Assembly: GCA_030524635.1 (NCBI GenBank)
Contig: JAUNGG010000008.1
Location: 1-64,000, forward strand
DNA from: Lachnospiraceae bacterium
GTDB taxonomy: Bacteria; Bacillota; Clostridia; Lachnospirales; Lachnospiraceae
Direction of reading: 5' to 3'
DNA: 64,000 nucleotides
Part shown: piece by piece, positions 51,593-60,344 of the stretch
How positions within the stretch are numbered: the first letter of the stretch is position 1
Layout of the letters: every line of letters begins with the position of its first letter
Notes under the pieces: generated by a model
What the model was told of the DNA's origin: nothing
What the model saw: only the letters and a program-made list of their open reading frames with translations
Database searches by the model: none
Translations under genes and position numbers: made by a program

Positions 51593-52948
51593 CTATTGGT
51601 TATATACTGCTTTCTTGATCTCCTTTTCCTTTGCGTTGACAATCACATTTGTAGCCGCATCACCGATAACATTCAGCGGAAGCAAGGCCATCTCCACCGG
51701 ACGGTTGATGGCAACTACCAGGGCATAACCAATCAGACAGGCCTCTGTCGTCCATCCCATACCAGACAGCACAGTAAAGATCATCGTCGTTCCGGCAATG
51801 GGAATTGCAGGCGTGCCGGCTGCAGCACAGATGGACAGAAATGCCATTACGACCAGATTCGCCGGCGTCACCTCAATACCTGCTGAGGTAGCGATAAAAG
51901 TAACTGCAAACATATGCATAACTGTCGTTCCATTCATATTAATGGTCATACCAGTTGGAAGAACAAAGCTGGTAATCTCCTCGCTGCATCCCAGTTCATC
52001 AATGCAGGTTCTGGTGTTGAGTGGAAGACATGCTGCGGAAGAGTTAGTGGAAAATCCAAACACACCCACCTTGGCGATCTTCTTTAAGAATTTCCACGGA
52101 TTCAACCCTGTACTCAGATAAATACCCGCCGGATACAGGACAATAGTCAGTGCAAACAGTGTCACCATGGCGGAGATCACATAAGCCGCTGCCGGAGCCA
52201 GATATTCCACCCCGTAAATGGCAAAGGTCCTGGAGATCAAACAAAATATAGCCACCGGGCCTACTTTGTTAATCAAGAAGGTCAGATACATCTGAATCAC
52301 TTCATTAGCACTTTCCAGTACCTGCTTTAACGGCTCAGCCTTATTCCCCAGCTGATTTAAGCACAATCCAATAACAATCGCCACCACTACTACAGCCAGA
52401 ATACTGTTATTGGTGCTGAACGCACTGGTGATATTAGACGGAACTGCATTCACGATTACAGCAAGTGGATTGAATGCCTCGATCGTCTGGGCATCCATAA
52501 CTGCTTCACTTGGCAAAGTGACATTGAAAAATCCCATTGACTTGACCATATATGCAATGGCACATCCAAAGAATGCACCGAACACATAGAATGCCAGAAA
52601 GCCCGCCAGTGAACGGCCTGCGATCCGTCCAAGCTTTGTGGAATTCGAAATGCTGCACATAGCAAGACTTAAGGACACTAATACCAACGGCACGATAGCA
52701 AGCTGAAGGCCTCTCATAAAGATCTGTCCCACGATGTAGAAAATGCCAATCGCCCCCACACCGGCCGGCACTGTAATATCCTGGAACAAAAGCTTATTGA
52801 TCAGCTCCCAGCTTCCCTCCTGCCCAGAAGCTACCAACTGCTCCCGTAAAAACAAAAATCCAATTCCGACAACTAATCCTCCGACCAGGGCAATCATCAT
52901 TTTTTTGACCACCGACATCGGTTCCTTCTTTATCCCTTGATTACTCAT
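51593..52948 (-). CDS. Dicarboxylate/amino acid:cation symporter (DAACS family)
   Basis: 451 residues from the ATG at 52948. An in-frame ATG 117 bases upstream would add a polar extension, and neither start has a strong ribosome site. The GltP/SstT-like fold shows eight helices plus re-entrant loops: the serine-rich loop GFSTNSSAACLPLNTRT (about 320) and INMNGTTVMHMFAVTF (the NMDGT-type motif). It is the last gene of the pxp operon. Uptake of glutamate, or of 5-oxoproline itself, would suit the neighbouring 5-oxoprolinase. Confidence 0.88.
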   Translation of the reverse strand: MSNQGIKKEPMSVVKKMMIALVGGLVVGIGFLFLREQLVASGQEGSWELINKLLFQDITVPAGVGAIGIFYIVGQIFMRGLQLAIVPLVLVSLSLAMCSISNSTKLGRIAGRSLAGFLAFYVFGAFFGCAIAYMVKSMGFFNVTLPSEAVMDAQTIEAFNPLAVIVNAVPSNITSAFSTNNSILAVVVVAIVIGLCLNQLGNKAEPLKQVLESANEVIQMYLTFLINKVGPVAIFCLISRTFAIYGVEYLAPAAAYVISAMVTLFALTIVLYPAGIYLSTGLNPWKFLKKIAKVGVFGFSTNSSAACLPLNTRTCIDELGCSEEITSFVLPTGMTINMNGTTVMHMFAVTFIATSAGIEVTPANLVVMAFLSICAAAGTPAIPIAGTTMIFTVLSGMGWTTEACLIGYALVVAINRPVEMALLPLNVIGDAATNVIVNAKEKEIKKAVYNQ

Positions 52949-53106
52949 CTTGTTACCCCAAACATTTTCTTCCTGCAGGTATCCCTCTGCAGGCTGCCAT
53001 TCCCTATCAGTTCCCCATACTTTTCTTATTTTTGTGCCTTCTATCAGCTTCCCAAATTTTCTCATTCATTCCGCCACCGCAATCTTTTGAAGATCACGGT
53101 ATCTGC

Positions 53107-53862
53107 CTACAGATGACGGATCTCGATGCCTTCTGCCGCAAAGGTTTCACGAATCCGCTTGACAAATGCCAGTGCCTTTGGCCCATCCCCATGAACGCAA
53201 AGGGTATCACCTTTAATGTCAAGCTCCTTGCCATTAATGGAAGTTACCTTTCCTTCTTTGATCATGCGAACACAGCGCCGGATCGCCACATCCTCGTCTG
53301 TGATCATGGATCCTTCCATCTTTCTCGGCACTAAGGACAGATCATCCATATAAGCCCGGTCTGCAAAGATCTCAGAAGCAGTCCGAAGCCCCTTGCTCTC
53401 TGCGATCTGGCCCAGCACAGCACCGGCACAGTAATAGATAATCAGGTCCTTATCGAATTCGGAAACTGCCTCTACGATGGCAGAAGAGATCTCCTCATCA
53501 TATTGGCACTGATTTCCCATTGCCCCATGAGGTGCCACATGCTGCAGCTTCATCCCGCAGCTCTGAGTAAATGCCGACAGTGCTCCGATCTGGTACTTCA
53601 CATAGTTCTTTACCTCCTGATAGGACAGCACCATCTTTCTCCGGCCAAAGCCCATCAGATCCGGATAGCCTGGGTGAGCGCCTACCATAACGCCCCGCTC
53701 CTTTGCCATGCGGACTACCTTGTCCATAACCATAGGGTCACCTGCATGCCAGCCGCAGGCAACATTTGCCGTGGTCACATACTGAATAATGTCTTCATCT
53801 CCGCCCAGCTTATATGCGCCGAAGCTTTCTCCCATATCACTGTTCAGATCTACATGATACAT
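53107..53862 (-). CDS. pxpA: 5-oxoprolinase subunit A (LamB/YcsF family)
   Basis: 251 residues. With PxpB and PxpC it makes the ATP-dependent 5-oxoprolinase that opens 5-oxo-L-proline to glutamate. Hallmarks: DLNSDMGESFGAYKLG at the N-terminus, ANVACGWHAGDP, GAHPGYPDLMGFGRR and VCVHGDGPKALAFV. AGGAGGAG precedes the start. It lies downstream of a D-2-hydroxyacid dehydrogenase gene that splits it from pxpBC. Confidence 0.96.
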   Translation of the reverse strand: MYHVDLNSDMGESFGAYKLGGDEDIIQYVTTANVACGWHAGDPMVMDKVVRMAKERGVMVGAHPGYPDLMGFGRRKMVLSYQEVKNYVKYQIGALSAFTQSCGMKLQHVAPHGAMGNQCQYDEEISSAIVEAVSEFDKDLIIYYCAGAVLGQIAESKGLRTASEIFADRAYMDDLSLVPRKMEGSMITDEDVAIRRCVRMIKEGKVTSINGKELDIKGDTLCVHGDGPKALAFVKRIRETFAAEGIEIRHL

Positions 53863-53964
53863 AATTCCCTCTCCTCCTGTTTCTTTTTATGATTCATTAT
53901 CTTTCACCTGCCATCCAGCAGCCTGCCGCACCGGCGGCGCATGAAATATAACTGATCTCTCTAT

Positions 53965-54924
53965 TTACGCATTTACAATATTCTGAGGCTTGCCCTCCAC
54001 AAAGTTCTTCAGGTTTGCAACTGCGATATCCATCAGCCTCTGACGGGACTCCTTCGGCGCCCAGGCAATATGCGGAGTCAGGATCACATTCTTAGCACCC
54101 AGAAGCGGATTATCCATGCGGATCGGCTCGGTGGAAACAACGTCTAATGCAGCTCCTGCTACCTTTCCGCTGTTTAATGCATCCCGAAGATCCTCTTCCA
54201 CGATCAGAGGACCTCTGGAATCATTGATAATCATCACGCCGTCCTTCATCTTGGCAATGGTATCCTTATTGATGATCCCCTCGGTAGATGGGAATAATGG
54301 GCAGTGCAGGGAGATCACATCAGACTGTGCCAGCAGCTCATCCAGCTCTGCATAATGGCAGGTTTCGCTTTCCAGAAGGGGATTTTTATATGCATCATAA
54401 GCAAGAATGTTCATACCAAGCGCCTGTGCAATCTTGGCTGTATCCTGTCCAATCCTTCCGAAGCCGATAATACCCATAGTCTTTCCGGCCAGCTCCACAA
54501 GAGGATGCTTCCAGAAGCACCAGTCTGCATTGCTGCTCCACTCTCCAGCCTTTACTGCATCGGAGTGCTCTCCGATATGGTGGCATAATTCCAGAAGCAG
54601 CGCGATGGCAAACTGAGCCACAGCAGCCGTGCCGTAAGTTGGGATATTTGCTACCGGAATCTGCTTTTCCTTCGCCGCTTCCACATCAACTACATTGTAG
54701 CCAGTTGCCAGCACGCCGATGAAACGAATGTTGGTGCACTGGTCCAGAGTCTCCCTGGTGATGGGGGTCTTGTTGGTATAGATCACCTCTGCATCCCCGA
54801 TCCGCGCTGCGATCTCCTCCTTCGGAGTGCGGTCATATACGGTTACCTCTCCCAGCGCCTCCAGTCCTTCCCAGCTGATATCGCCAGGATTCAATGTGTA
54901 ACCATCCAGTACTACGATTTTCAT
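53965..54924 (-). CDS. D-2-hydroxyacid dehydrogenase, glycerate dehydrogenase-like
   Basis: 319-residue NAD-dependent oxidoreductase reducing a 2-keto acid to a D-2-hydroxy acid or the reverse. NAD motif GIIGFGRIGQDTAKIAQALG (about 150), active-site Arg in NDSRGPLIVEEDL (about 230), Glu in STEPIR, His in TPHIAWAP (about 283). It resembles HprA-type glycerate/hydroxypyruvate reductases. Inserted between pxpC and pxpA with gaps of 73 and 102 bases on the same strand. Confidence 0.9.
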   Translation of the reverse strand: MKIVVLDGYTLNPGDISWEGLEALGEVTVYDRTPKEEIAARIGDAEVIYTNKTPITRETLDQCTNIRFIGVLATGYNVVDVEAAKEKQIPVANIPTYGTAAVAQFAIALLLELCHHIGEHSDAVKAGEWSSNADWCFWKHPLVELAGKTMGIIGFGRIGQDTAKIAQALGMNILAYDAYKNPLLESETCHYAELDELLAQSDVISLHCPLFPSTEGIINKDTIAKMKDGVMIINDSRGPLIVEEDLRDALNSGKVAGAALDVVSTEPIRMDNPLLGAKNVILTPHIAWAPKESRQRLMDIAVANLKNFVEGKPQNIVNA

Positions 54925-54997
54925 GTTGAAATCTCCCTTCTTTGTATCTTGATCTGCTGCCTTTCCTGCAGCATTTATAGATTTTAAAATTACAGAA

Positions 54998-55948
54998 TCA
55001 ATTTCCCAGCCGTTTTTCCAACGCTTCCAGTTCCCTGATCCGCTTCACATACAGTTCCTGCGCCAGTCCAATACTGACCTGAACGAACCGTACCTTATAT
55101 CCGGCCAGGCTCTGTGCCAGTTTCGGCAGGTCCACCGAAATGACCGTTCCGATCTTACTATATCCACCTGTGCTCTGCCGGTCAGCCAGCATGATGATCG
55201 GCTGTCCATTCGGCGGAACCTGAATGGAACCAAACGCAATCCCATCGGTAATAATATTTCCATCTCCAATGTGATGCAGCGGCTCCTCCCGCTTCAGCCG
55301 GCATCCCATCCGGTCAAATTCATTGGTGATCTCTGCTCCGTACCAGAAGAACCGCCTCAGCTCCTCCATGGAAAAATCTGTATCCTGCGGCCCGGTTACC
55401 ACCCGCAGAACGATCTCCTTATCCAGGAACATCTCCTGTTCCAGCTTGCGCTGCTCCATATTGGGAAGCTCTGCCTTCGGCGCCAAGAAGCCAATCTGAT
55501 CACCCTTTTCCAGCTTTCTTCCGCTGATTCCACCCAGCTCATTCCGCATCAAAGTGGATTTGCTTCCCATCACCAGCGGTACATCCAGGCCTCCGGCAAA
55601 CGCCAGGTAGCCGCGGCACCCGTTTCCATGCATCATACCGAAGGAAAGTACGTCTCCCTTGCGGACCAGAAGCGCCTGATACATAGCTGCCGGTTCACCA
55701 TTGATGCAGGGCGACAAATCTCCGCCAGTAATGGCAATCACATTATCCTCATCAAACCGCAGAGACGGCCCGGAGAAGGTCATCTCCAGCAGACCTTCAT
55801 TTCTTGGATTCCCCACCAGGATATTGGCCAGATAAAAGGATTTCGTATCCATAGGGCCTGCCGGAGATACGCCGAACTGCTGATATCCAAACCGTCCCTC
55901 ATCCTGCACGGTTGTCAGAATGCCAGGAGTTTCTACTGTGATTCCCAT
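54998..55948 (-). CDS. pxpC: 5-oxoprolinase subunit C (biotin-dependent carboxyltransferase-like)
   Basis: 316 residues of the KipA/AHS2 fold. Family blocks GILTTVQDEGRFGYQQFGVSPAGPMD, VGNPRNEGLLEMTFSGPSLRF and the later GIAFGSIQVPPNGQPIIMLADRQSTGGY are all present. It works as a complex with PxpB, whose gene ends four bases upstream. AAAGGACGGTGA precedes the ATG. Confidence 0.95.
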   Translation of the reverse strand: MGITVETPGILTTVQDEGRFGYQQFGVSPAGPMDTKSFYLANILVGNPRNEGLLEMTFSGPSLRFDEDNVIAITGGDLSPCINGEPAAMYQALLVRKGDVLSFGMMHGNGCRGYLAFAGGLDVPLVMGSKSTLMRNELGGISGRKLEKGDQIGFLAPKAELPNMEQRKLEQEMFLDKEIVLRVVTGPQDTDFSMEELRRFFWYGAEITNEFDRMGCRLKREEPLHHIGDGNIITDGIAFGSIQVPPNGQPIIMLADRQSTGGYSKIGTVISVDLPKLAQSLAGYKVRFVQVSIGLAQELYVKRIRELEALEKRLGN

Positions 55949-55952
55949 GATC

Positions 55953-56687
55953 TCACCGTCCTTTCACATTTTTTGTATATGTTTTCAGACGATAGGTACC
56001 TTTTCTCACATCTTCCTTGATCGTCTCATATTCCTGCAGAGATACCGGTACATACCGGATCCAGTCTCCTGCGTGAACCAGGAACGGATCGTCCTTGCTG
56101 TAGTCGCAGATCGTCAATGGCGTTCCGCCGATGATATTCCATCCGCACGGCTGATCAAACGGGATCAGGTTGGAAAGATTCAGTTGAACCACAATAGCAC
56201 CGCCTGAAATCCGTACCCGGGGCGTGTCCCTTCTCTTAAAATGAAACGGCTCCTCAAACCGTGCCATATACGCATGTCCCGGTGCAAACCCCAGCATATA
56301 GGAATAATACTCATGCTCTGAATGCATCCGGATAAACTCCTGCTCCGACACCTTCTCAAACGCCGCGCAGTCCGCCAGATCCGGTCCCAGCTCGCCGCCA
56401 TAGCAGATCGGAATCTCCTTCACCAGGCAGGACTCCTCATCAGCCTGCTCCATATCCTCCATCCTCATCAGGATCTGGGCCTTCAATTCCTCAAACCGAA
56501 TCACCTCCGGCCGGTAATGAACCATCAATGCTGCATACGTCGGAACCATCTCCCGGATACCCTCCACCGGATGATGGGTCAGACTGAGGTACAGCATGCG
56601 CACCAGCCGGTTTACCTCAAGGCTGATCTCGTCTCCCATCTGAACTGACAGTGAGCTGTCTCCTGTCAATAAAAATTTTGCTTCCAT
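55953..56687 (-). CDS. pxpB: 5-oxoprolinase subunit B (KipI/AHS1 family)
   Basis: 244 residues. The N-terminal half has the GDSSLSVQMGDEIS opening; the C-terminal cyclophilin-like half has ICYGGELGPDL, GFAPGHAYM and CGWNIIGGTPLTICD. It forms the PxpBC heteromer. AAAAGGAGGGG is directly upstream. First gene of the pxp operon, about 115 bases from the promoter at 56803-56808, with no regulator gene inside the operon. Confidence 0.94.
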   Translation of the reverse strand: MEAKFLLTGDSSLSVQMGDEISLEVNRLVRMLYLSLTHHPVEGIREMVPTYAALMVHYRPEVIRFEELKAQILMRMEDMEQADEESCLVKEIPICYGGELGPDLADCAAFEKVSEQEFIRMHSEHEYYSYMLGFAPGHAYMARFEEPFHFKRRDTPRVRISGGAIVVQLNLSNLIPFDQPCGWNIIGGTPLTICDYSKDDPFLVHAGDWIRYVPVSLQEYETIKEDVRKGTYRLKTYTKNVKGR

Positions 56688-56802
56688 CTGTCCCCTCCTT
56701 TTCTGTCCGCAGATCCCTGCAGCTCATGCTCTGCTCTCTCTGCAGTTCCTTTCCTGCAATTATCGACTTTCTTTTCCCTCTACGATTTTCTTTATTGTTT
56801 AT

Positions 56803-56864
56803 AGTTTAACATAAGTGAGTTATTTATAAAAATGAATTATTTAACTATAATATATTAATATTTT
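56803..56864 (-). promoter_or_regulatory. Promoter of the pxp operon with the shared upstream AT element
   Basis: Minus strand: TG-extended -10 TAAACT (56803-56808) and AATATATTAATATTTT at 56849-56864, 40 bases upstream. An imperfect inverted repeat (ATAGTTTAACATAA at 56801, TTATTTAACTAT at 56837) spans the promoter. No clear -35. The element and its spacing match the carbohydrate operon promoter exactly. Confidence 0.65.
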
Positions 56865-56895
56865 AAATATTAATTTCAGCATTTCCACAAAAAAA

Positions 56896-56933
56896 TCGGA
56901 GGATTTTACAGCTCTCCCTGTAAAATCCTCCGA
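56896..56933 (-). terminator. Terminator of the lysR-type gene
   Basis: A perfect 16-bp stem (TCGGAGGATTTTACAG and its complement), 6-base loop, followed on the minus strand by a T7 run. It lies 18 bases after the LysR gene stop and separates it from the pxp promoter. Confidence 0.92.
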
Positions 56934-56951
56934 ATCTTCAAAAGCTTATCT

Positions 56952-57896
56952 TTAATTGTTTTCTTCTATCTTCTTATCTGACAAGCTGCCAGCCACATAT
57001 CCCCAATCCTTTTGGACAATATACTCTTCCATCTTTTCCTCAAAGACTCGAACCGCCTTCAAAGTAGCTTCATTTGGATACTTGTGCTTGATCTTATAAG
57101 TGACCCGCTCCGGCGGCTTCACCTTATTCCCGATCCTGCTGATCGTCACCGGCCGCAGACTGCTGATCCGCTCTGCCACGGAAACCGGCACGATCGCCCA
57201 CATATTCTCTTTGGAAAGAAGGTGGAGCAGCAATTCAAAGGTATCCACCTGGATCCTGGGGGTATGCTCCTTTCCTACCCACTGATTATGCCAGATCTGG
57301 TAATTTGCTTCCCAGCTCATGAAAATTTCACGGTTAATATCCAGATCATCTGTATGGATTACCGGCTTAACCACCTCTGCATTCTTTGACTGAATAATAT
57401 ACATTCGTTCCCGGAGCACAGGCTCCACGATCACATTTTTATAATGCAGGTAATGATACACAAATCCCAGATCAATGTCATGCCGCTCTAAGAGACTGTA
57501 TATTTCATGAGAATAGTGAGTCTTCACCTTCAGATTCATAATCTGTTTTTCCTCATCCAGCATGCTGCGATATAAATCAAATAAGATCGCACTATTTAAG
57601 GTATCCGTGCATCCTATAGTCAGATACAGCTTTTCCTGCTTATCCTTCAGCATCTGCATCTCCTGCCAAATGGAGATCCAGCGCTCCGCAATGGGAATAA
57701 ATTCCTCTCCCTGCGTGGTCAACTCGATCTGCTTATATCCCTTCTTTCTGGAAATCAGCTTCACTCCCAGCTCATCTTCTAAAAGCTTCAGTCGATGGCT
57801 TACGGTGGGCTGTGATAAAAACAGATTGTCTGCTGTTTTTGTAATATTTTTTGTTTTCACGATCATTAAAAAAGTTTCGATTTCCGATAAATTCAT
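56952..57896 (-). CDS. LysR-family transcriptional regulator
   Basis: 314 residues from the ATG at 57896, which has GGGGGAG upstream; a GTG four codons earlier overlaps that site. The winged HTH is at 1-62 (NLSEIETFLMIVKTKNITKTADNLFLSQPTVSHRLKLLEDELGVKL) and the periplasmic-binding-like effector domain is at about 92-300. It is divergent from the class V aminotransferase-fold gene and upstream of the pxp operon. Its own promoter (57951-57979) overlaps an ATTAATAT element also found at two other promoters in this window, so it probably represses itself and activates these targets. Confidence 0.93.
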   Translation of the reverse strand: MNLSEIETFLMIVKTKNITKTADNLFLSQPTVSHRLKLLEDELGVKLISRKKGYKQIELTTQGEEFIPIAERWISIWQEMQMLKDKQEKLYLTIGCTDTLNSAILFDLYRSMLDEEKQIMNLKVKTHYSHEIYSLLERHDIDLGFVYHYLHYKNVIVEPVLRERMYIIQSKNAEVVKPVIHTDDLDINREIFMSWEANYQIWHNQWVGKEHTPRIQVDTFELLLHLLSKENMWAIVPVSVAERISSLRPVTISRIGNKVKPPERVTYKIKHKYPNEATLKAVRVFEEKMEEYIVQKDWGYVAGSLSDKKIEENN

Positions 57897-57944
57897 AAGC
57901 TCCCCCACATTTGACTTTGTTTACCTATTTTAAATATAGATTTT

Positions 57945-58001
57945 ATTAATATTATACAATACAATTATTGATTTTTCAATTTTCATTTCCTATGCTATGA
58001 T
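57945..58001 (+). promoter_or_regulatory. Promoter of the class V aminotransferase-fold gene with ATTAATAT element
   Basis: Plus strand: TGC-extended -10 TATGAT (57996-58001), weak -35, and ATTAATAT (57945-57952) exactly 43 bases before the -10. The same core and distance occur at the carbohydrate and pxp promoters. Position near -60 is where LysR regulators usually bind. Confidence 0.6.
57951..57979 (-). promoter_or_regulatory. Promoter of the lysR-type gene
   Basis: Minus strand: -35 TTGAAA (57974-57979), 17-base spacer, -10 TATAAT (57951-57956). The -10 overlaps the ATTAATAT element, the classic arrangement for LysR autorepression. Confidence 0.75.
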
Positions 58002-58045
58002 AAAAATACGAAAAAGCAATCAGCTTTATGATACGGAGGTAGGTT

Positions 58046-59332
58046 ATGGATAACAAATATGGGATTTTATTTTCGGATGAATTCCAGAAAAGTCTGAAGG
58101 CACAGTTCTGCTTTGGTGATGCAGATCCCGAGTACGGCGAGCGGCTTTTCTTCGAGAATTCAGGTGGTTCCTTACGTCTGCGGAGCGCAGTGGAAGCGAA
58201 ATGTGCATTAGAAGAGTTCCCGGACTGCCCGGAGCGTGTACGAGGCAGAGGTCTTGACCTGGCTGCTTATGTGAAAAACGGCACCCAGGAGATCTTAGAG
58301 ATCGTATTCGGTGCAAAGAGCGGCGCACTGATCACCGAGCTTTCCGCTTCTCAGACCATGTTCCACGCAGTCGGAACCATCATGGAGCATGTAACCTGGG
58401 GAACCAATGCTGTTACTTCCTCTCTGGAGCATCCGTCTGCACACGATGCAGTGGAGTACTACTGCAACCGGACCGGCCGTGAATTCCGCGTAGTTCCGGC
58501 AAACAAGGTGACCGGCGGCATTGACCCGGATGAAGTAATGAAATATGTAGACAAAGATACCTGTCTGTTAAGCATCATGGCAGCATCCAACATTTCCGGC
58601 AATATCATGAACATCAAGGAGATCGCCCGCAGAGCAAAAGAGATCAATCCGGACATTTACATTGTCAGCGATGCAGTACAGCATGCTCCTCACGCTGTTG
58701 TTGACGTGGAGGACTGGGGCGTTGATGTGGCAAACTTCGCTCCCTACAAGTTCTTCGGTGTACGTGGATGCGGCTTTGCTTATGTATCTGACCGTGTTGC
58801 AAAGATGCCTCACCGCAAGCTGATCCAGAAGGACGCCGACGTATGGGCACTGGGAACTCCAACACCCGGCAACTTTGCCGCTATGATGGCGGTTATCCAG
58901 TATGTATGCGATATTGGCGCACACTTCATTGACAGCACAGACAAGCGCACCTTATATGTAGAAGGCATGCACCGTATCCACATGCAGGAACGTGCTCTTC
59001 TGTACCGGATGCTGGAAGGAACAGAGGAAGTTCCAGGCTTACGTCACATCAAGAATGTTGAAGTATATGTGGATATGGAAGATCTGACCTGTAAGGATCT
59101 GATCATTGCTATGGGCATCAAAGGAATCGAGTACTCCGAATGTGTTCAGAAATATCTGGAGCATGGTGTAACCGTCTTTGAGCGGCTGCGGAGCAGCATG
59201 TACTCCAAGCGAATCGTTGAGGCCCTTGGATTAGACGGCGCCATCCGCGTATCCCCGCTCCACTGCCATGGAACCGATGATATTGATAAATTCTTAAAGA
59301 TCACAAAGGAGATCGCTGAGTCGGCAGAATAA
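58046..59332 (+). CDS. PLP-dependent class V aminotransferase-fold enzyme
   Basis: 428 residues of fold-type I, resembling cysteine desulfurase and isopenicillin N epimerase-like proteins. The N-terminal ENSGGSLRL and ASQTMFHAVGTIM line the cofactor pocket, the Asp of IVSDAVQHAPH (about 212) contacts the pyridine N, and the Schiff-base Lys is in FAPYKFFGVRGCG (about 233). No Cys-containing mobile loop typical of IscS/SufS is obvious. The exact reaction (lyase, desulfurase, racemase or aminotransferase) cannot be told. ACGGAGGT precedes the ATG. It is a single gene, divergent from and probably controlled by the LysR regulator. Confidence 0.85.
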   Translation: MDNKYGILFSDEFQKSLKAQFCFGDADPEYGERLFFENSGGSLRLRSAVEAKCALEEFPDCPERVRGRGLDLAAYVKNGTQEILEIVFGAKSGALITELSASQTMFHAVGTIMEHVTWGTNAVTSSLEHPSAHDAVEYYCNRTGREFRVVPANKVTGGIDPDEVMKYVDKDTCLLSIMAASNISGNIMNIKEIARRAKEINPDIYIVSDAVQHAPHAVVDVEDWGVDVANFAPYKFFGVRGCGFAYVSDRVAKMPHRKLIQKDADVWALGTPTPGNFAAMMAVIQYVCDIGAHFIDSTDKRTLYVEGMHRIHMQERALLYRMLEGTEEVPGLRHIKNVEVYVDMEDLTCKDLIIAMGIKGIEYSECVQKYLEHGVTVFERLRSSMYSKRIVEALGLDGAIRVSPLHCHGTDDIDKFLKITKEIAESAE

Positions 59333-59376
59333 GTTACCAGCAACAGTAACAGGCAAAATTAATACACAAAATGATT

Positions 59377-59400
59377 AGGCAGGTCATAAATGACCTGCCT
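59377..59400. terminator. Hairpin after the class V enzyme gene
   Basis: A perfect 10-bp stem (AGGCAGGTCA / TGACCTGCCT) with a TAAA loop followed by GTTTGAT. The weak T tract makes it a modest terminator. It lies between two convergent genes. Confidence 0.6.
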
Positions 59401-59461
59401 GTTTGATATCCTGATATATTCTATTACAAGATCCTATTCTATGATTCCTTCAATCCATTCC

Positions 59462-60265
59462 TTACAAAACCGACTTCAGATACTTCATAGAGCTGGTAAA
59501 GTCCTCATCCAGATGGGGCTCACACTTTGCTTCCAACGTGATCGTGCCGGTGTAGCCGTCGGCTTTCAGAGTTTCAATCTGTCCCTTGATGTCCGTCACA
59601 CCAACGCCCAGATGCTGCCAGTGCATATGTCCATCGATGAAACGTCCATCCTTCAGATGCACATTGCGGATATACGGTTTCAGCTTCTCATAGCCTGCCC
59701 GGAAATGGGTCTGCTCTGCCTCATAGAAATTTCCGGTATCCCAGACACAGCCGAAATTCGGATGATTCACGGCTTCCATAAGCTTTAAGCAGTTGTCGCT
59801 GGTGTCAGCCCAGGTGCCCGGCAGATTCTCAAGCTGTACCGTAAAGCCGCGGGCTGCCGCCTGCTCTACCGCTTCACGCATCAGCTCTGCCACCCGTAAA
59901 AAGTCCTCCGGCTTATCCTTCGGGTCACGCTCAACGCCAAAAATGATCAGGGTCTTTACGCCGATGGCGTCCGCCAGATCCATACTCATAGGAACCAGAT
60001 ACTTTCTGTGGAGCGGCATCAGATCACTGTAGAGACTTGGCTTAAAAAGGCCAGGGGATACAGCAGAAAAGGTGATGCCATATTCCTTACCATACTTTTT
60101 CAGCCGGTCCCAGGCAGACGCTTCTGAAAGCGGGAAACGCTTCGCCTCAACCATACGGATCTCAAAATTCCTTACCCCTTCTCCGATCGCGGTCTGGAAA
60201 ATCCGCGGAATCGCTGCCGATGACCGATCCGGCAATACTTCATCAGTAACTGTCGATAATATCAT
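59462..60265 (-). CDS. Sugar phosphate isomerase/epimerase family TIM-barrel protein
   Basis: 267-residue xylose isomerase-like TIM barrel (AP endonuclease 2 superfamily). Metal-ligand-type motifs: VQLENLPGTWADT (Glu about 151), FGCVWDTGNFYEAEQ (Asp), VHLKDGRF (His) and TITLEAKCEP (Glu). It is likely an epimerase or dehydratase acting on a keto sugar or inositol derivative. It follows the MerR gene after 79 bases with no clear terminator between, but has its own possible -10 (TATAGT, 60299-60304). GGGAGG precedes the ATG. Confidence 0.85.
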   Translation of the reverse strand: MILSTVTDEVLPDRSSAAIPRIFQTAIGEGVRNFEIRMVEAKRFPLSEASAWDRLKKYGKEYGITFSAVSPGLFKPSLYSDLMPLHRKYLVPMSMDLADAIGVKTLIIFGVERDPKDKPEDFLRVAELMREAVEQAAARGFTVQLENLPGTWADTSDNCLKLMEAVNHPNFGCVWDTGNFYEAEQTHFRAGYEKLKPYIRNVHLKDGRFIDGHMHWQHLGVGVTDIKGQIETLKADGYTGTITLEAKCEPHLDEDFTSSMKYLKSVL

Positions 60266-60344
60266 ATGATTCCTTCCTCCCTTTTATGTGATATCTTTAC
60301 TATATCACAGCTCGGTATGGTAAGGATAATTGATTTTTTTGTTA

